Shown here: positions 1 to 9,173 of the stretch, piece by piece
How positions within the stretch are numbered: the stretch's first letter is position 1
Layout: every line of letters begins with the position of its first letter
DNA from: Advenella mimigardefordensis DPN7
GTDB taxonomy: Bacteria > Pseudomonadota > Gammaproteobacteria > Burkholderiales > Burkholderiaceae_B
DNA: 64,000 nucleotides
NCBI RefSeq assembly: GCF_000521505.1
Contig: NZ_CP003915.1
Coordinates: 3,286,001-3,350,000, forward strand
Reading direction: 5' to 3'
Translations under genes and position numbers: made by a program
Notes under the pieces: model-generated
What the model was told of the DNA's origin: nothing
Database searches by the model: none
Seen by the model: only the letters and a program-made list of their open reading frames with translations

Positions 1-359
1 GGGTTGCAGAGCATAGTACCCATGCTCTTCAGATTGTCCTGCGGACGATAGGAAAATGGCCAGAGCGCAGTTGCCAGAAAGAGGCGACAAAAAATAGAAA
101 AAAACAGAGGCAAAAAAAAGAGACCTTTAACACCACTGACAGGCCCTGCTTGCTGCGTATGGGATTTGAGCCTGCCACCGGATTAAAGGTCCAGACAAAT
201 AGTATTGCTGTGATCGGTTATTTACCTTGATCTGGGTAAATTTTTTTGCATTTTTTGCAAAAAAATGGCGATATTTTTTTCTCTATGTTGACCGAATGCC
301 ATCGAAACGACTCATCCGCTGACACAACGTGCGCCAGCGAAAGTGCACACGGCTTTTTA
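1..359. other. Gene-free left edge
   Basis: No convincing coding frame is seen. The stretch is A/T-rich, with A-runs around positions 90-120. Two symmetric sites (220-241 and 251-264) are listed separately. It lies downstream of the dehydrogenase gene that ends at 360, and also upstream of anything lying to the left of the window on the minus strand, so the sites could serve either side. Confidence 0.5.
220..264. promoter_or_regulatory. Two adjacent palindromes, possible operator
   Basis: A perfect 7-bp inverted repeat ATTTACC/GGTAAAT with an 8-nt centre spans 220-241. Ten bases further on is a perfect 14-bp palindrome TTTTTTGCAAAAAA (251-264). Such symmetric AT-rich pairs are typical of operator DNA for dimeric repressors. 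The second could alternatively form a weak terminator for the convergent dehydrogenase gene. The regulator is not identifiable from sequence alone. Confidence 0.3.
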
Positions 360-1292
360 TCAGGCCACACCCTCCCAGGCCTTCCGAATCACGGCGGCAC
401 TGGCGGCCAGTGCATCCTCCTCGCGTGACGACAGGGCCGGCATATAGGTTTCCAGCACCCCTTCCCTGCTCAATAGCGAGGGTAGCGACAATGTCGTCTC
501 ATACGCCTCAATATGAGATCCGATAGGCACGACCAGTCTTTCATTGTTCAGGATCGTACTGGTAATGTGCGCCGTGACCATACCAATGCCCAGTTGACTG
601 GCGCCGGTGCCTTCAATAATGCTGATATTGGCAAACCGGACTTCTTCTTCGATTTTATTCTGGAATGCCTCACAATCCTTTTCATTGACATCCAGCACGC
701 GCGCCAGCGGCACACCGCCGATACGGACTCCAGACCAGATAAACACCTGAGACGTACCGTGTTCACCCAGGACCATCGCTTCAACGGCAGAAGGATGCAC
801 GCCTGCGTGACGGGCGATATGAAATCGCATGCGCTGAGAATCGAGCAATGTGCCCGAACTGAGCACATGCGCACCGTTGCTGTAGTGGCGCGCCACCTCG
901 GCCAGTGGGTCTGGCGGATCGGTTACCACCAGAATAATGGCCCCCGGCGCGACCGCATTAATCTTCGGAATGATGTCCTGGTAGATTTTTGCATTATCCT
1001 CCAGCAGCCGCAAGCGACCAGCGTCGTCACTGCGATCGGTCGCACCACCGGTTTTTTCATTCACGCCTACCGTGACAATTACCAGATGACACCGGTCCAG
1101 ATCTTCATAGTGTCCCGCCCGTACATGAACGGCCGGCAACAAGGTGGCCCCATATTGAATGTCCGTTGCCATTCCCTGCGCCCTTTTGTGATTGCGATTA
1201 ACCAGGACAATCTCGCGAGCGCCTCCCGCATAAACCAGGGAAGTTAAGCAGGCACGCCCTACCGCACCAGCACCAATCAAACCGATCTTCAT
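360..1292 (-). CDS. Lactate/malate dehydrogenase family NAD-dependent oxidoreductase
   Basis: A 310-residue protein of the usual length for L-lactate/malate dehydrogenases, which interconvert 2-hydroxy acids and 2-oxo acids with NAD in the cytoplasm. The Rossmann motif GAGAVG is at residues 7-12 and the catalytic histidine is in GEHG (176-179); the substrate-binding arginine is probably in DSQRMR near 154. The specificity loop (VGVNEKTGGATDR) carries a lysine where LDH has Gln and MDH has Arg, and the usual TNP motif is TDP. The true substrate is therefore open. Start chosen at the ATG at 1292 because GGAG lies 7 nt upstream; an in-frame ATG lies 18 nt earlier. It diverges from the DJ-1/PfpI gene across a 223-bp gap. 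Confidence 0.82.
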   Translation of the reverse strand: MKIGLIGAGAVGRACLTSLVYAGGAREIVLVNRNHKRAQGMATDIQYGATLLPAVHVRAGHYEDLDRCHLVIVTVGVNEKTGGATDRSDDAGRLRLLEDNAKIYQDIIPKINAVAPGAIILVVTDPPDPLAEVARHYSNGAHVLSSGTLLDSQRMRFHIARHAGVHPSAVEAMVLGEHGTSQVFIWSGVRIGGVPLARVLDVNEKDCEAFQNKIEEEVRFANISIIEGTGASQLGIGMVTAHITSTILNNERLVVPIGSHIEAYETTLSLPSLLSREGVLETYMPALSSREEDALAASAAVIRKAWEGVA

Positions 1293-1515
1293 ACCGACTC
1301 TCCGTTGCATTACGCTAAAAGCAATCTGCCCAGTTTATCGCAGCAACACATACCGGTTGTATGCATTCGTGTTAAAACACAATTGAATAATAAATACAAT
1401 TAGGCATTTATCTGCCTCGTGATCCATCAGCCTGCTTGCCACTGCGGCTGATGATAACGCCGAGAACCGATTTCCAACCTGAACAGCACTGCTGCTGGCC
1501 ACAGAGGTGACCGCC

Positions 1516-2688
1516 ATGAAATTCCGTGTTTTTATGCTGGTTGTGATTGGTTTTATCACGCTCTCGATTATCGCCGGTGCGGTCTGGCTCCTGTCGCTCC
1601 CGGTACCGGGCAGCCACACGCCTGCGCCCGGGCCAGATCAGGACGAGTATGCAACAACGCTTGCTGCTCTTGCTCCGGCTGAACACCGGCGCCCTCTCAT
1701 TGCCATTATCGGGATCAACGACGCCACCGAAACCACAGACTACCTGATGCCCTATGGCATTCTCAAGCGCGCCGATATTGCCGATGTGATGACGCTTGCC
1801 ACGCATGACGGACCGGTCAGCCTATATCCGGCCCTCACCGTGCAGCCTGACACCACTGTCGCACAGTTTGATCGCCGCTATCCGGATGGCGCAGACTATG
1901 TCATCGTGCCGGCGATGAGTCGTGACGATGACCCTGCCGTTATGGCATGGCTGCAGCAACAGAAAGCCAAAGGAGCCATTATTATCGGCGTCTGCGCAGG
2001 TGCAAAAGTCGTAGCCGAAGCGGGGCTGCTCAATGGTAAACGCGCCACCACCCACTGGTACTATCTGAAAGAACTGCTGCAGAAACATCCCGATATCAAT
2101 TATGTGGCAAACCGGCGCTGGGTGATAGACAATGGTGTGGTCACCACAACCGGCATCACGGCCTCCATCCCCACCATGCTTACGCTTATCGAAGCGATTG
2201 CCGGTCGTGAGAAGGCACAGCAGGCTGGCCAGGATCTGGGCGTGATGCAGTGGAGTGCCGCGCACGACAGTCAATCGTTCCGCTTCACCCGTCCCTTTGC
2301 GCTTACGGTGATTCAAAATACGATGGCATTCTGGCATAGAGAAAAATTGCTTATGCCGCTACATACAGGCATTGACGAAGTCGCGCTGGCCATGGTGGCA
2401 GACGCCTGGACCCGCACCTATCGCTCGCGTGTCGCTACATCTGCGCCCAATAAGGAACCCATCATCTCGCGCAACGGCATGCACATCATCGCCGACGCCG
2501 TGAGTACATCATCAGATAACCGTAGCGAGGTTCCCGCGGTGGATATGGCGCACCCGGCCACCGCACTGACCGACACGCTAGGCGCCATCAGCAAGCGCTA
2601 TGGCGAACCGACCGCCCGCGTGGTGGCCATGCAGCTCGAGTATCCCTGGCCCGGACCTAAATCGAAGCTCCCGGCCAATGACAATTGA
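1516..2688 (+). CDS. Membrane-anchored DJ-1/PfpI (GATase1-like) protein
   Basis: 390 residues. A hydrophobic N-terminal segment (about residues 4-27) is followed by a DJ-1/PfpI fold. The nucleophile-elbow motif is GVCAGAKVVAEAGLL, and the following THWYYLKELL is the sequence that AraC-type GATase1 regulators carry in their sensor domain. Those regulators also have a C-terminal helix-turn-helix, which is missing here; the C-terminal 190 residues match nothing I recognise. A role in periplasmic or membrane-side sensing or hydrolysis is inference. Start: ATG 1516 with GAGG 8 nt upstream; a GTG at 1507 is in frame but sits on the ribosome site. A paralogous sensor domain occurs in the AraC-like gene at 31.5 kb. 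Confidence 0.75.
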   Translation: MKFRVFMLVVIGFITLSIIAGAVWLLSLPVPGSHTPAPGPDQDEYATTLAALAPAEHRRPLIAIIGINDATETTDYLMPYGILKRADIADVMTLATHDGPVSLYPALTVQPDTTVAQFDRRYPDGADYVIVPAMSRDDDPAVMAWLQQQKAKGAIIIGVCAGAKVVAEAGLLNGKRATTHWYYLKELLQKHPDINYVANRRWVIDNGVVTTTGITASIPTMLTLIEAIAGREKAQQAGQDLGVMQWSAAHDSQSFRFTRPFALTVIQNTMAFWHREKLLMPLHTGIDEVALAMVADAWTRTYRSRVATSAPNKEPIISRNGMHIIADAVSTSSDNRSEVPAVDMAHPATALTDTLGAISKRYGEPTARVVAMQLEYPWPGPKSKLPANDN

Positions 2689-2830
2689 AAACAAGTACCG
2701 GAGCCACTCGTGCACAGCCGTGAGTGGCGCCCAGGCCTGCATATAATAGAAACGATGAGATGTAGAAGGGATGACAAGTGCCCCCCACTTCATTACTCAT
2801 CCTCCACGAACCTGGACTGGCATAAAAATA

Positions 2831-3706
2831 ATGGATATTAATTACCTGCAGAGTTTCATCACGGTTGTCGAAGCCGGCTCGTTTGCCGAGGCCGGCCGGC
2901 GGCTTGATCTGACCTCCGCTGCCGTGGCCGCGCGCATTAAGGCGCTGGAAGACGATATGGGTGTCGAACTGGTTCGGCGCTCCGGTCGATCGGTAAAGCC
3001 CACCGCCAGCGGCATGCGGATTATCGAAAGCACGCGTTCAGTCGTCAGGCAGATCAGGGATATGCGCGCCATGGCCATGGATCGCAGCAATCAGGGCGAA
3101 TTGCGTCTGGGCTGCTTCGCATCTGCACTAACCAATATTCTGCCCCCTATCCTGAAGCGGCTCTATGATATTTATCCGGAAACATCGGTTTTTGTAACGC
3201 CGGGCGCTTCCATCGAACTGTGCCGCAAGGTCGCCGCCGGCGAACTGGACGCAGCGATTGTGGTCGAACCGCAGTTTGCCGTGGCCAAACATTGTGTCTG
3301 GCAAAAATTTATGGAGGAGCCGCTGGTGGTGATTGCACCTGCGCATATGCTGGGTCGCGATGCTCATGATGTTCTGAGCAGCGAACCCTTTCTGCGCTAT
3401 GATCGCAGCGTCTATGGCGGACAACTGGCCGATCGCTATCTGCGCGACCACGACCTGCATCCCCGGCAACGACTGGAGATCAACAGCCTGTCTTCAATTG
3501 CAGTCATGGTGCACGAAGGCCTGGGCGTCTCCTTGCTGCCCGACTGGTCTACCATGTGGCAATCACTGGAGATCATCCAGATTCCACTGCCGGGCAGAAC
3601 GCTGGTCCGGCGCAATGGGCTGGTCTGGAACCAGCATGGGCATCAGGCAAAGCTGGCGGCCTGTATCCACGAGCAGGCCCGGGTGGTATTCGGCACGGGC
3701 AGTTGA
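2831..3706 (+). CDS. LysR-family transcriptional regulator
   Basis: 291 residues with the LysR layout: N-terminal winged helix-turn-helix (LQSFITVVEAGSFAEAGRR, residues 5-23, followed by the recognition helix LTSAAVAARIKALE), then a periplasmic-binding-like effector domain from about residue 90. The start at ATG 2831 begins MDINYLQSF, the canonical LysR N-terminus; an upstream in-frame ATG would add 20 unrelated residues. The gene converges on the IlvD/Edd dehydratase (50-bp gap), so the usual divergent LysR-target arrangement is absent. Its target may be the upstream DJ-1 gene, itself, or the dehydratase/Bug pair; the sequence does not decide. Confidence 0.88.
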   Translation: MDINYLQSFITVVEAGSFAEAGRRLDLTSAAVAARIKALEDDMGVELVRRSGRSVKPTASGMRIIESTRSVVRQIRDMRAMAMDRSNQGELRLGCFASALTNILPPILKRLYDIYPETSVFVTPGASIELCRKVAAGELDAAIVVEPQFAVAKHCVWQKFMEEPLVVIAPAHMLGRDAHDVLSSEPFLRYDRSVYGGQLADRYLRDHDLHPRQRLEINSLSSIAVMVHEGLGVSLLPDWSTMWQSLEIIQIPLPGRTLVRRNGLVWNQHGHQAKLAACIHEQARVVFGTGS

Positions 3707-3755
3707 TTGATACTCGCGCCGGCGCCCCGCAACCGGGGCCCTGCACAACGTTGCC

Positions 3756-5498
3756 CTAACGCGGCACCGTGCCTTTGGTTTGCGCCGCCCGCAGAAAATC
3801 AAAATCCACGCCCTTATCGGCCTGCGTCACGGTATCCAGAAACAGCTTCTGGTAACCACGCTCGGCACTTGGCACGACGACCGGAGCCTGTTCACGACGC
3901 GACGCCAGCTCCTGCTCGCTAACCAGCAGGGAAATCTCGCGTCGGCTCACGCTCAGGCGGATTCGGTCGCCATTGTGCACATAGGCCAGCGGCCCGCCAA
4001 TGGCCGACTCCGGCGTGACATGCAGCACGATCGTACCGAAGGCGGTACCACTCATGCGACCGTCAGAGATACGCACAATATCCTTCACACCCTGAATCGC
4101 CAGTTTACGCGGAATGGGAATATAGCCCGCTTCAGGCATGCCCGGCGCGCCTTTGGGGCCGATGTTTTTAAGAACAAGAATATCGTCAGCCGTCACATCC
4201 AGATCATCCGAATCAATGCGCGCGGCCAGATCGGCCGCATCTTCGAACACGACCGCACGCCCTTCGTGCTCCATCAGGCCGGCATTGGCCGAAGACTGCT
4301 TGATGATGGCGCCACCGGGCGCCAGGTTGCCTTGCAGCACCGCAATCCCGCCCTGCGGATAGATTGGATTGGCGGCACTTTTTACCACTGTCTGCGCAAA
4401 CCCCGGGCCCGCCAGTTCAATTTCTTCTCCCATGGTACGTCCGGTGACCGTCAGCGCATCGAGCTTGAGCAGCGGTTTGAGCTCGCGCAGCAACGTTGCC
4501 ATACCCCCTGCCTTATGAAAATCTTCCATATAGTGCTGGCCCGAAGGCTTCAGATCAAGCAGCACCGGCGTGTCCCTGCCCATGCGATCGAGCGCCTGCA
4601 GATCGATATCCAGCCCAACCCGTCCGGCAATGGCGGCAAGATGCACAATGCCGTTGGTGGAGCCGCCGATGGCCAGCAATACCCGCATGGCATTTTCAAA
4701 GGCATCGGGCGTCAGGATTTTATCAATCGTCAGATGATCGCGCGCCATCTGCACGGCCTGGGCGCCGGTCAGCTCAGCGATGCGCATGCGATCCGCCGTC
4801 ACGGCAGGCGGACTCGCACCACCGGGCAGACTCATGCCCAGTGCCTCGCTCAGACACGCCATGGTGCTGGCTGTCCCCATCACTGAACAGGTACCCACAC
4901 TGGCCACCAGTTGATTATTCACATCTGCAATTTCCTGGTCATCTATCTCCTGCGCCCGGAATTTTCCCCAATAGCGACGGCAATCGGTGCAGGCACCCAC
5001 TCTTTCTGAACGGTGCGAGCCGGTGAGCATGGAACCGGTAACCAGTTCAATCGCCGGAATCCCTGCCGATGCGGCACCCATCAACTGGGCCGGTACGGTC
5101 TTATCACAGCCGCCAATCAGCACGATCGCATCCATTGGCTGGGCCCGGATCATCTCTTCGGTATCCATGGACATGAGATTGCGCAGGTACATGCTGGTTG
5201 GATAGGAAAAGCTTTCGTGAATGGAGATGGTGGGAAAATCCAGCGGCAGGCCACCGGCCAGCATAATGCCCCGCTTCACCGCCTCCAGCAATTGCGGCAT
5301 ATTGCCATGGCAGGGGTTGTAGGCACTGCCGGTATTGGCAATACCAACCACCGGGCGGGTCAGCGCTGAGTCTGAATACCCGGCTCCCTTGATAAACGCT
5401 TTTCTCAGGAACAGAGAAAAGCCATTGTCGCCGTAACTGGTCAGGCCCTTTTTTAATCCTGCTGCGGGTTTGTCATCCGACTGATTGCCTCTGGACAT
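3756..5498 (-). CDS. IlvD/Edd family dehydratase, probably sugar-acid type
   Basis: 580 residues, the length of the L-arabinonate/pentonate branch of the IlvD/Edd family, which removes water from 2,3-dihydroxy acids with an iron-sulfur cluster. Three cluster cysteines are visible: C63 (NPCHGN), C131 (GGCDKTVPA) and C204 (GTCSVMG). The ACTDCRRYWGKF stretch at 169-180 is typical of the sugar-acid group rather than of biosynthetic IlvD. The catalytic serine region near the C-terminus (SDGRMSGTAFG) is present. Twenty-one bases separate it from the downstream Bug-type binding protein gene on the same strand, so uptake and dehydration of one sugar acid is a reasonable inference. The exact substrate cannot be read from the sequence. 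Confidence 0.86.
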   Translation of the reverse strand: MSRGNQSDDKPAAGLKKGLTSYGDNGFSLFLRKAFIKGAGYSDSALTRPVVGIANTGSAYNPCHGNMPQLLEAVKRGIMLAGGLPLDFPTISIHESFSYPTSMYLRNLMSMDTEEMIRAQPMDAIVLIGGCDKTVPAQLMGAASAGIPAIELVTGSMLTGSHRSERVGACTDCRRYWGKFRAQEIDDQEIADVNNQLVASVGTCSVMGTASTMACLSEALGMSLPGGASPPAVTADRMRIAELTGAQAVQMARDHLTIDKILTPDAFENAMRVLLAIGGSTNGIVHLAAIAGRVGLDIDLQALDRMGRDTPVLLDLKPSGQHYMEDFHKAGGMATLLRELKPLLKLDALTVTGRTMGEEIELAGPGFAQTVVKSAANPIYPQGGIAVLQGNLAPGGAIIKQSSANAGLMEHEGRAVVFEDAADLAARIDSDDLDVTADDILVLKNIGPKGAPGMPEAGYIPIPRKLAIQGVKDIVRISDGRMSGTAFGTIVLHVTPESAIGGPLAYVHNGDRIRLSVSRREISLLVSEQELASRREQAPVVVPSAERGYQKLFLDTVTQADKGVDFDFLRAAQTKGTVPR

Positions 5499-5519
5499 GT
5501 TGCTCTACCTCAATTGTGA

Positions 5520-6524
5520 TTATCGTGTGGTGATATTGCCGTCTTTGATTACTTTGTCCCACAGGGCGATCTCCGCCTTCAGGCGGTCCCGGGACGCATC
5601 AATGGTCAGGGGATCGGCATACACCCCTTGCTCCAGTAATTGTTTCTTCACATCATCTTTGGACAGCGCCGTTGTCAGTGCTGCATTTACTTTATCAAGC
5701 ACCGCTTTGGGCGTACCCGCAGGGGCCATCACGCCAAACAGCGAACTTACATTGTAATTGTCATAGCCCTGTTCCCTGGCGGTAGGAATATCAGGCAGCA
5801 TGGAAATGCGCTCCGGTGTCAGAACCGCCAGTGGCTGCAGCTGTCCTGATTTGATGAAGCTGATGGCTGCCGGTACGGTTTCAGTCATGACCTCCACCTG
5901 CCCACCGACCAGATCCGTCATTGCCGGGCCGCTGCCACGATAGGCAACATGCACAATATTCACACCGGCAATCTGCTTGAACAATTCCATGGCCATGCGC
6001 TGTGGCGCACCAGCGCCGGATGACGCAAAATTAAGCTTGCCGGGGGTCTTTTTGGCGCGCTCTGCCAGCTCGGGCAAGGTCGATACCTTTAATGATGGAT
6101 TCGCCACCGCAACCAGCGGCACCGATCCGACCACGCCTACCGGCGTCAGATCTTTTTGCAGATCATAGCTCAGCTTGCCTTTTTCCAGGATGGACATGAC
6201 CGAATGCGAAGTGAGCGCCCCCATCAGCAGGGTATATCCATCGGGCCTGGCCTTGGCAACGTCAGCCGCGCCAATATTGCCCCCCGCACCGCCCCGGTTT
6301 TCTATCACGACCTGGCCGCCAATCTGATCGCCCAGATTTTTTCCCACAATCCGCCCGATCACATCGGTTGCGCCCCCCGGTGGATAGGGAATGACCAGCC
6401 GTATCGGTTTATCCGGGTAAGTATCTGCCCGCGCACCTGCAAACGGTACAAGTGCCAGCGGACTGCCGAGCAACAGACAGGTCGCCACACGGGCGGCCCC
6501 TTGGTGAAATCTCGTCATCAACAT
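5520..6524 (-). CDS. Bug/TctC-family periplasmic solute-binding protein
   Basis: 334 residues with an N-terminal signal peptide (hydrophobic core, cleavage near GARA-DTYP). The mature part is a tripartite-tricarboxylate receptor: YPDKPIRLVIPYPPGGATD at the start, then the GGAGGNIGA loop that binds the ligand carboxylate. These proteins feed TctAB-type importers, and Burkholderiales carry dozens of orphan copies. No TctA/TctB gene lies nearby. The long frame runs 80 codons further upstream, but ATG 6524 has GGGAG 8 nt before it and gives a proper signal peptide. It lies upstream of, and probably in one operon with, the IlvD/Edd dehydratase. Confidence 0.9.
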   Translation of the reverse strand: MLMTRFHQGAARVATCLLLGSPLALVPFAGARADTYPDKPIRLVIPYPPGGATDVIGRIVGKNLGDQIGGQVVIENRGGAGGNIGAADVAKARPDGYTLLMGALTSHSVMSILEKGKLSYDLQKDLTPVGVVGSVPLVAVANPSLKVSTLPELAERAKKTPGKLNFASSGAGAPQRMAMELFKQIAGVNIVHVAYRGSGPAMTDLVGGQVEVMTETVPAAISFIKSGQLQPLAVLTPERISMLPDIPTAREQGYDNYNVSSLFGVMAPAGTPKAVLDKVNAALTTALSKDDVKKQLLEQGVYADPLTIDASRDRLKAEIALWDKVIKDGNITTR

Positions 6525-6821
6525 ATTTTGTCTCCCGATAATGAGTATGGGTTGCTTTTTGATTGAAGTACCCTGCGCGGTCAGCGGCCGCCACGCAAGG
6601 CAGAATGCAGTATGACAAATGAAGAGCCAGGGAAAACAAAAAATATTTTTGTTTTGTCTATAAAAATTGCACAACAATCGGCCATTTCGGCGCTGCCGAA
6701 TTGATCTGATCGACGCAATAAAAACAGCAGCAGGCACTATAATGACCCGGCGTGCTATCGACACCCGTTCGCCCCAGGCCGCAAGGTGAACGCTTTATTG
6801 ACTTGAATTCAGACAATACTG

Positions 6822-7628
6822 ATGACACAAACACATACCGCAATCATTGAGGTGAATACGCACCAGATTCAAACCACCCAGGGTCGTGTACATGCCCAGT
6901 CCTGGTCGTTTCCGGGAGAAGACGCGCTGCGCCAGACCCCTATTGTCCTGCTGCATGATTCACTTGGCTGCATTCCCCTTTGGCGCGACTTTCCGCAAAA
7001 ACTGGTGCTGGCCACCGGTCACCCGGTCATTGCCTACGAACGGCTCGGGTTCGGCAGCTCAGATCCCTATCCCGGCACCATTGCGGCTGATTTTATCTCT
7101 CAGGAAGTCAGGCAGATCATCCCGCAAGTGCTCGCCGCCTTCGAACTGGATCGTTTTATTGCTTGCGGGCACAGCGTGGGCGGCGCCATGGCGGTGCAAA
7201 CCGCTGCGCAATATCCGGATGCCTGTAAGGGACTGATTACGATGGGTGCCCAGGTGTTTGTTGAAAAACTCACGCTCGATGGCATCCGCCAGGCCAAACT
7301 GGATTTTGCCAAACCGGAAAACCTGTCCCGACTGGACAAATATCACGGCGACAAAAGCCGCTGGGTTGTGGATGCCTGGACCGATATCTGGCTATCGCAG
7401 GCCTTTTCTCAATGGCATGTGCGCAATGAACTGGCGCAGATCCGTTGTCCGAAGCTGGCTATCCATGGCGACAGCGATCCTTACGGCTCGGTCGAACATG
7501 CTCATGTTATCGCGGCAGGCCACGGACGAGCCGAGATTCTAAGCGGGATCGGTCACGTCCCATACCGGGAAGATGAAGCACGCACCCTTGATATCATCAA
7601 GGCGTTTGTGGCCGATATCGATCGCTGA
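6822..7628 (+). CDS. Alpha/beta hydrolase
   Basis: 268 residues with the full alpha/beta-hydrolase set: oxyanion region HDSLGC near residue 46, nucleophile elbow GHSVGG near 120, acidic residue in HGDSDPYGS near 220 and catalytic histidine in GIGHVPYRED near 245. There is no signal peptide, so it acts in the cytoplasm. Substrate unknown; the family includes esterases, haloperoxidase-like enzymes and ring-cleavage product hydrolases. Start ATG 6822 has no clear ribosome site. It diverges from the Bug gene across about 300 bp, and the LysE-type exporter gene follows after 123 bp. Confidence 0.83.
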   Translation: MTQTHTAIIEVNTHQIQTTQGRVHAQSWSFPGEDALRQTPIVLLHDSLGCIPLWRDFPQKLVLATGHPVIAYERLGFGSSDPYPGTIAADFISQEVRQIIPQVLAAFELDRFIACGHSVGGAMAVQTAAQYPDACKGLITMGAQVFVEKLTLDGIRQAKLDFAKPENLSRLDKYHGDKSRWVVDAWTDIWLSQAFSQWHVRNELAQIRCPKLAIHGDSDPYGSVEHAHVIAAGHGRAEILSGIGHVPYREDEARTLDIIKAFVADIDR

Positions 7629-7751
7629 GCCACCGTACAGACTGCGGCTTTTTTACCATAACGTCCGGCGATATCACATTTGTACTCGCCGCTGCAGGTA
7701 CATCGCGTTATAGTGATTTTTTAGTCATCACTGTAGCAAGGGACTGACCGC

Positions 7752-8393
7752 ATGTCTTACCACGCCGTACTTACAGCCGTCGGGCTCTTTGCCCTCACCT
7801 TCCTGAGCCCCGGGCCCAATCTGTTTCTGATTGTGCAAACCAGCCTGTCCCAGGGCAAATCGGCCGGCATTGCGGCCGGTGCCGGGGTTGCCACAGGCGA
7901 TGCGATATACGCGGCACTCGGTCTGGTCGGCCTGGCAACCATTATCGCCACCAGCCACACCATATTCGCGGCCATTCAGATTTTAGGCGGTGCATATCTG
8001 ATCTGGTACGGCTTCAATCTGTTCAGGCAGGCCCGGGGACGCACCAAAGCAGTCCTTGGCAGTACGACCGTCCCAACCATGGCAGCCAGCGCCGGTGTTC
8101 ATTTCCGCCGGGGAATGCTGACCGATCTGGCCAATGCACAGACTGCCCTGTTTTTTGTGAGTATTTTCTCGGTCACCATCACGCCTTCCACAGAATGGCC
8201 CACCAAGCTGGCCATTTGGGTGGGTATCAGCCTGACCTCTATGCTGTGGCGAGTGGCCGTTTCACTGGCCTTTTCCCGCCCATTGATCCGGCGTGGCTAC
8301 ATGCGGGTGCAGGCGTATCTGGAACAGCTAGTCGGAGTGGTATTGATGGGATTCGGTGTAAAGCTGATTATCAGCGGGTTCAAATCCAACTGA
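7752..8393 (+). CDS. LysE/RhtB family amino-acid exporter
   Basis: 213 residues, about six membrane helices. The N-terminus shows the family signature: SPGPNLFLIVQTSLSQGKSA (residues 20-39), followed by AGVATGDAIYAALGLVGLA. Members export amino acids such as lysine, threonine, homoserine or leucine from the cytoplasm. Start ATG 7752 has AAGGGA 8 nt upstream. No regulator adjoins it, and the substrate cannot be told from sequence. Confidence 0.87.
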   Translation: MSYHAVLTAVGLFALTFLSPGPNLFLIVQTSLSQGKSAGIAAGAGVATGDAIYAALGLVGLATIIATSHTIFAAIQILGGAYLIWYGFNLFRQARGRTKAVLGSTTVPTMAASAGVHFRRGMLTDLANAQTALFFVSIFSVTITPSTEWPTKLAIWVGISLTSMLWRVAVSLAFSRPLIRRGYMRVQAYLEQLVGVVLMGFGVKLIISGFKSN

Positions 8394-8987
8394 TCGATAG
8401 CCGCGTTCGATCGCAGCTGGCAGCGATCAAAAGCAGCGCGACCCATAGCAGCAACAGCCGGGCAAACACCTTGCAACGAGGCCTGCGGCAGACCGGAGCA
8501 TGCTGCTTTTCATGCGCCCTCCGCAAGCCCGACGCAACGTAGGTCTTTGAATCTTTTGAAAAATATATCATTTGTGTTATAATTTTTCGCATCTCAAAAA
8601 ATCAATTTCATTCATGAACGCACTTGCCTTCGCGCTGTCTGCTACGCATCGGGTTTACACCCGAGGCATGCTGCCGACCGCCTTTTGTGCAAACGTTCCC
8701 CCTGCCTTCCGTCTAACCCCTCAATTCCTCAGGTGGTTCGCCGTACTCTCCTTGGCCGTGCGTCAGGAAGCCACGGCCATCACACTTGCCTCACATTCCT
8801 CTCGTACGGCGTAGCGGCTAACAAGCCCAAACCGTCCCCAACCAGACATCCACCATCAACGCGCCTGCAGCAGGCGCCCGTAAGCACATCTGTCTGGCCT
8901 GGGATTTGTTAACACGATTCTCTGCCATCTGCCTTGCACTGTATTGCGGGTCCAATGTGTTGCGGATCGTTCGCCACGGGAGTGGAA
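8394..8987. other. Gene-poor region with promoter and hairpins
   Basis: About 590 bases without a convincing gene. It holds a near-consensus promoter (8556-8583), an 80-codon open frame beginning inside or just after it (ATG 8614 or upstream) that has no family features, and two clean hairpins: TCGGGT/ACCCGA with a 4-nt loop (8649-8664) and TGGCCGTG/CACGGCCA with an 11-nt loop (8753-8779). A small RNA or a long structured leader for the genes at 8988-9694 is possible. Confidence 0.35.
8556..8583 (+). promoter_or_regulatory. Predicted sigma-70 promoter
   Basis: TTGAAA (8556-8561) and a perfect TATAAT (8578-8583) are separated by 16 bp in an AT-rich stretch. No gene begins within 400 bp except a dubious short frame, so the transcript would start with structured RNA. 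Confidence 0.55.
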
Positions 8988-9173
8988 ATGCAATTGCACA
9001 ATCACCTTAGCCGACCGGCACAACGCCGCGTCCTGCACATCGCTGATTATCCGCAAGCGGCCGCCATACATTCATACGCGGCGGCCAGCCATTCAGCCTC
9101 GTTCGGTTTTGCCGGCAACCATCCGGCTCATCTGCCGTCGATACACCGATCCGCAGCAGGAGTGTTGTCATGA
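8988..9173 (+). CDS. Hypothetical 61-residue protein coupled to the GNAT gene
   Basis: A 61-codon frame starting at ATG 8988, preceded by GGGAG 5 nt upstream, whose TGA overlaps the ATG of the next gene (ATGA at 9170-9173). The product is rich in His, Ala and Ser with no signal peptide, membrane helix or recognised domain. The overlap and ribosome site are what a translationally coupled leader or partner would show, but the downstream gene also has its own AGGAG, so the frame could be accidental. Confidence 0.3.
   Translation: MQLHNHLSRPAQRRVLHIADYPQAAAIHSYAAASHSASFGFAGNHPAHLPSIHRSAAGVLS

Noticed and set aside
120..200. tRNA-Lys-like pieces on the minus strand (CTTTAAT loop, CTCAAATCC)
   Set aside because: The anticodon loop would lack the invariant U33, and no acceptor or D stem can be formed.
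513..1247. 244-codon open frame opposite the dehydrogenase gene
   Set aside because: It lies antisense to a gene with clear family motifs; its own translation has none.
3780..4886. 368-codon open frame opposite the IlvD/Edd gene
   Set aside because: Shadow frame: low-complexity His/Arg-rich product without motifs, antisense to a conserved gene.
8572..8814. 80-codon frame after the strong promoter
   Set aside because: No ribosome site that fits, no domain, and the sequence is better explained by hairpins; kept only as part of the gap description.
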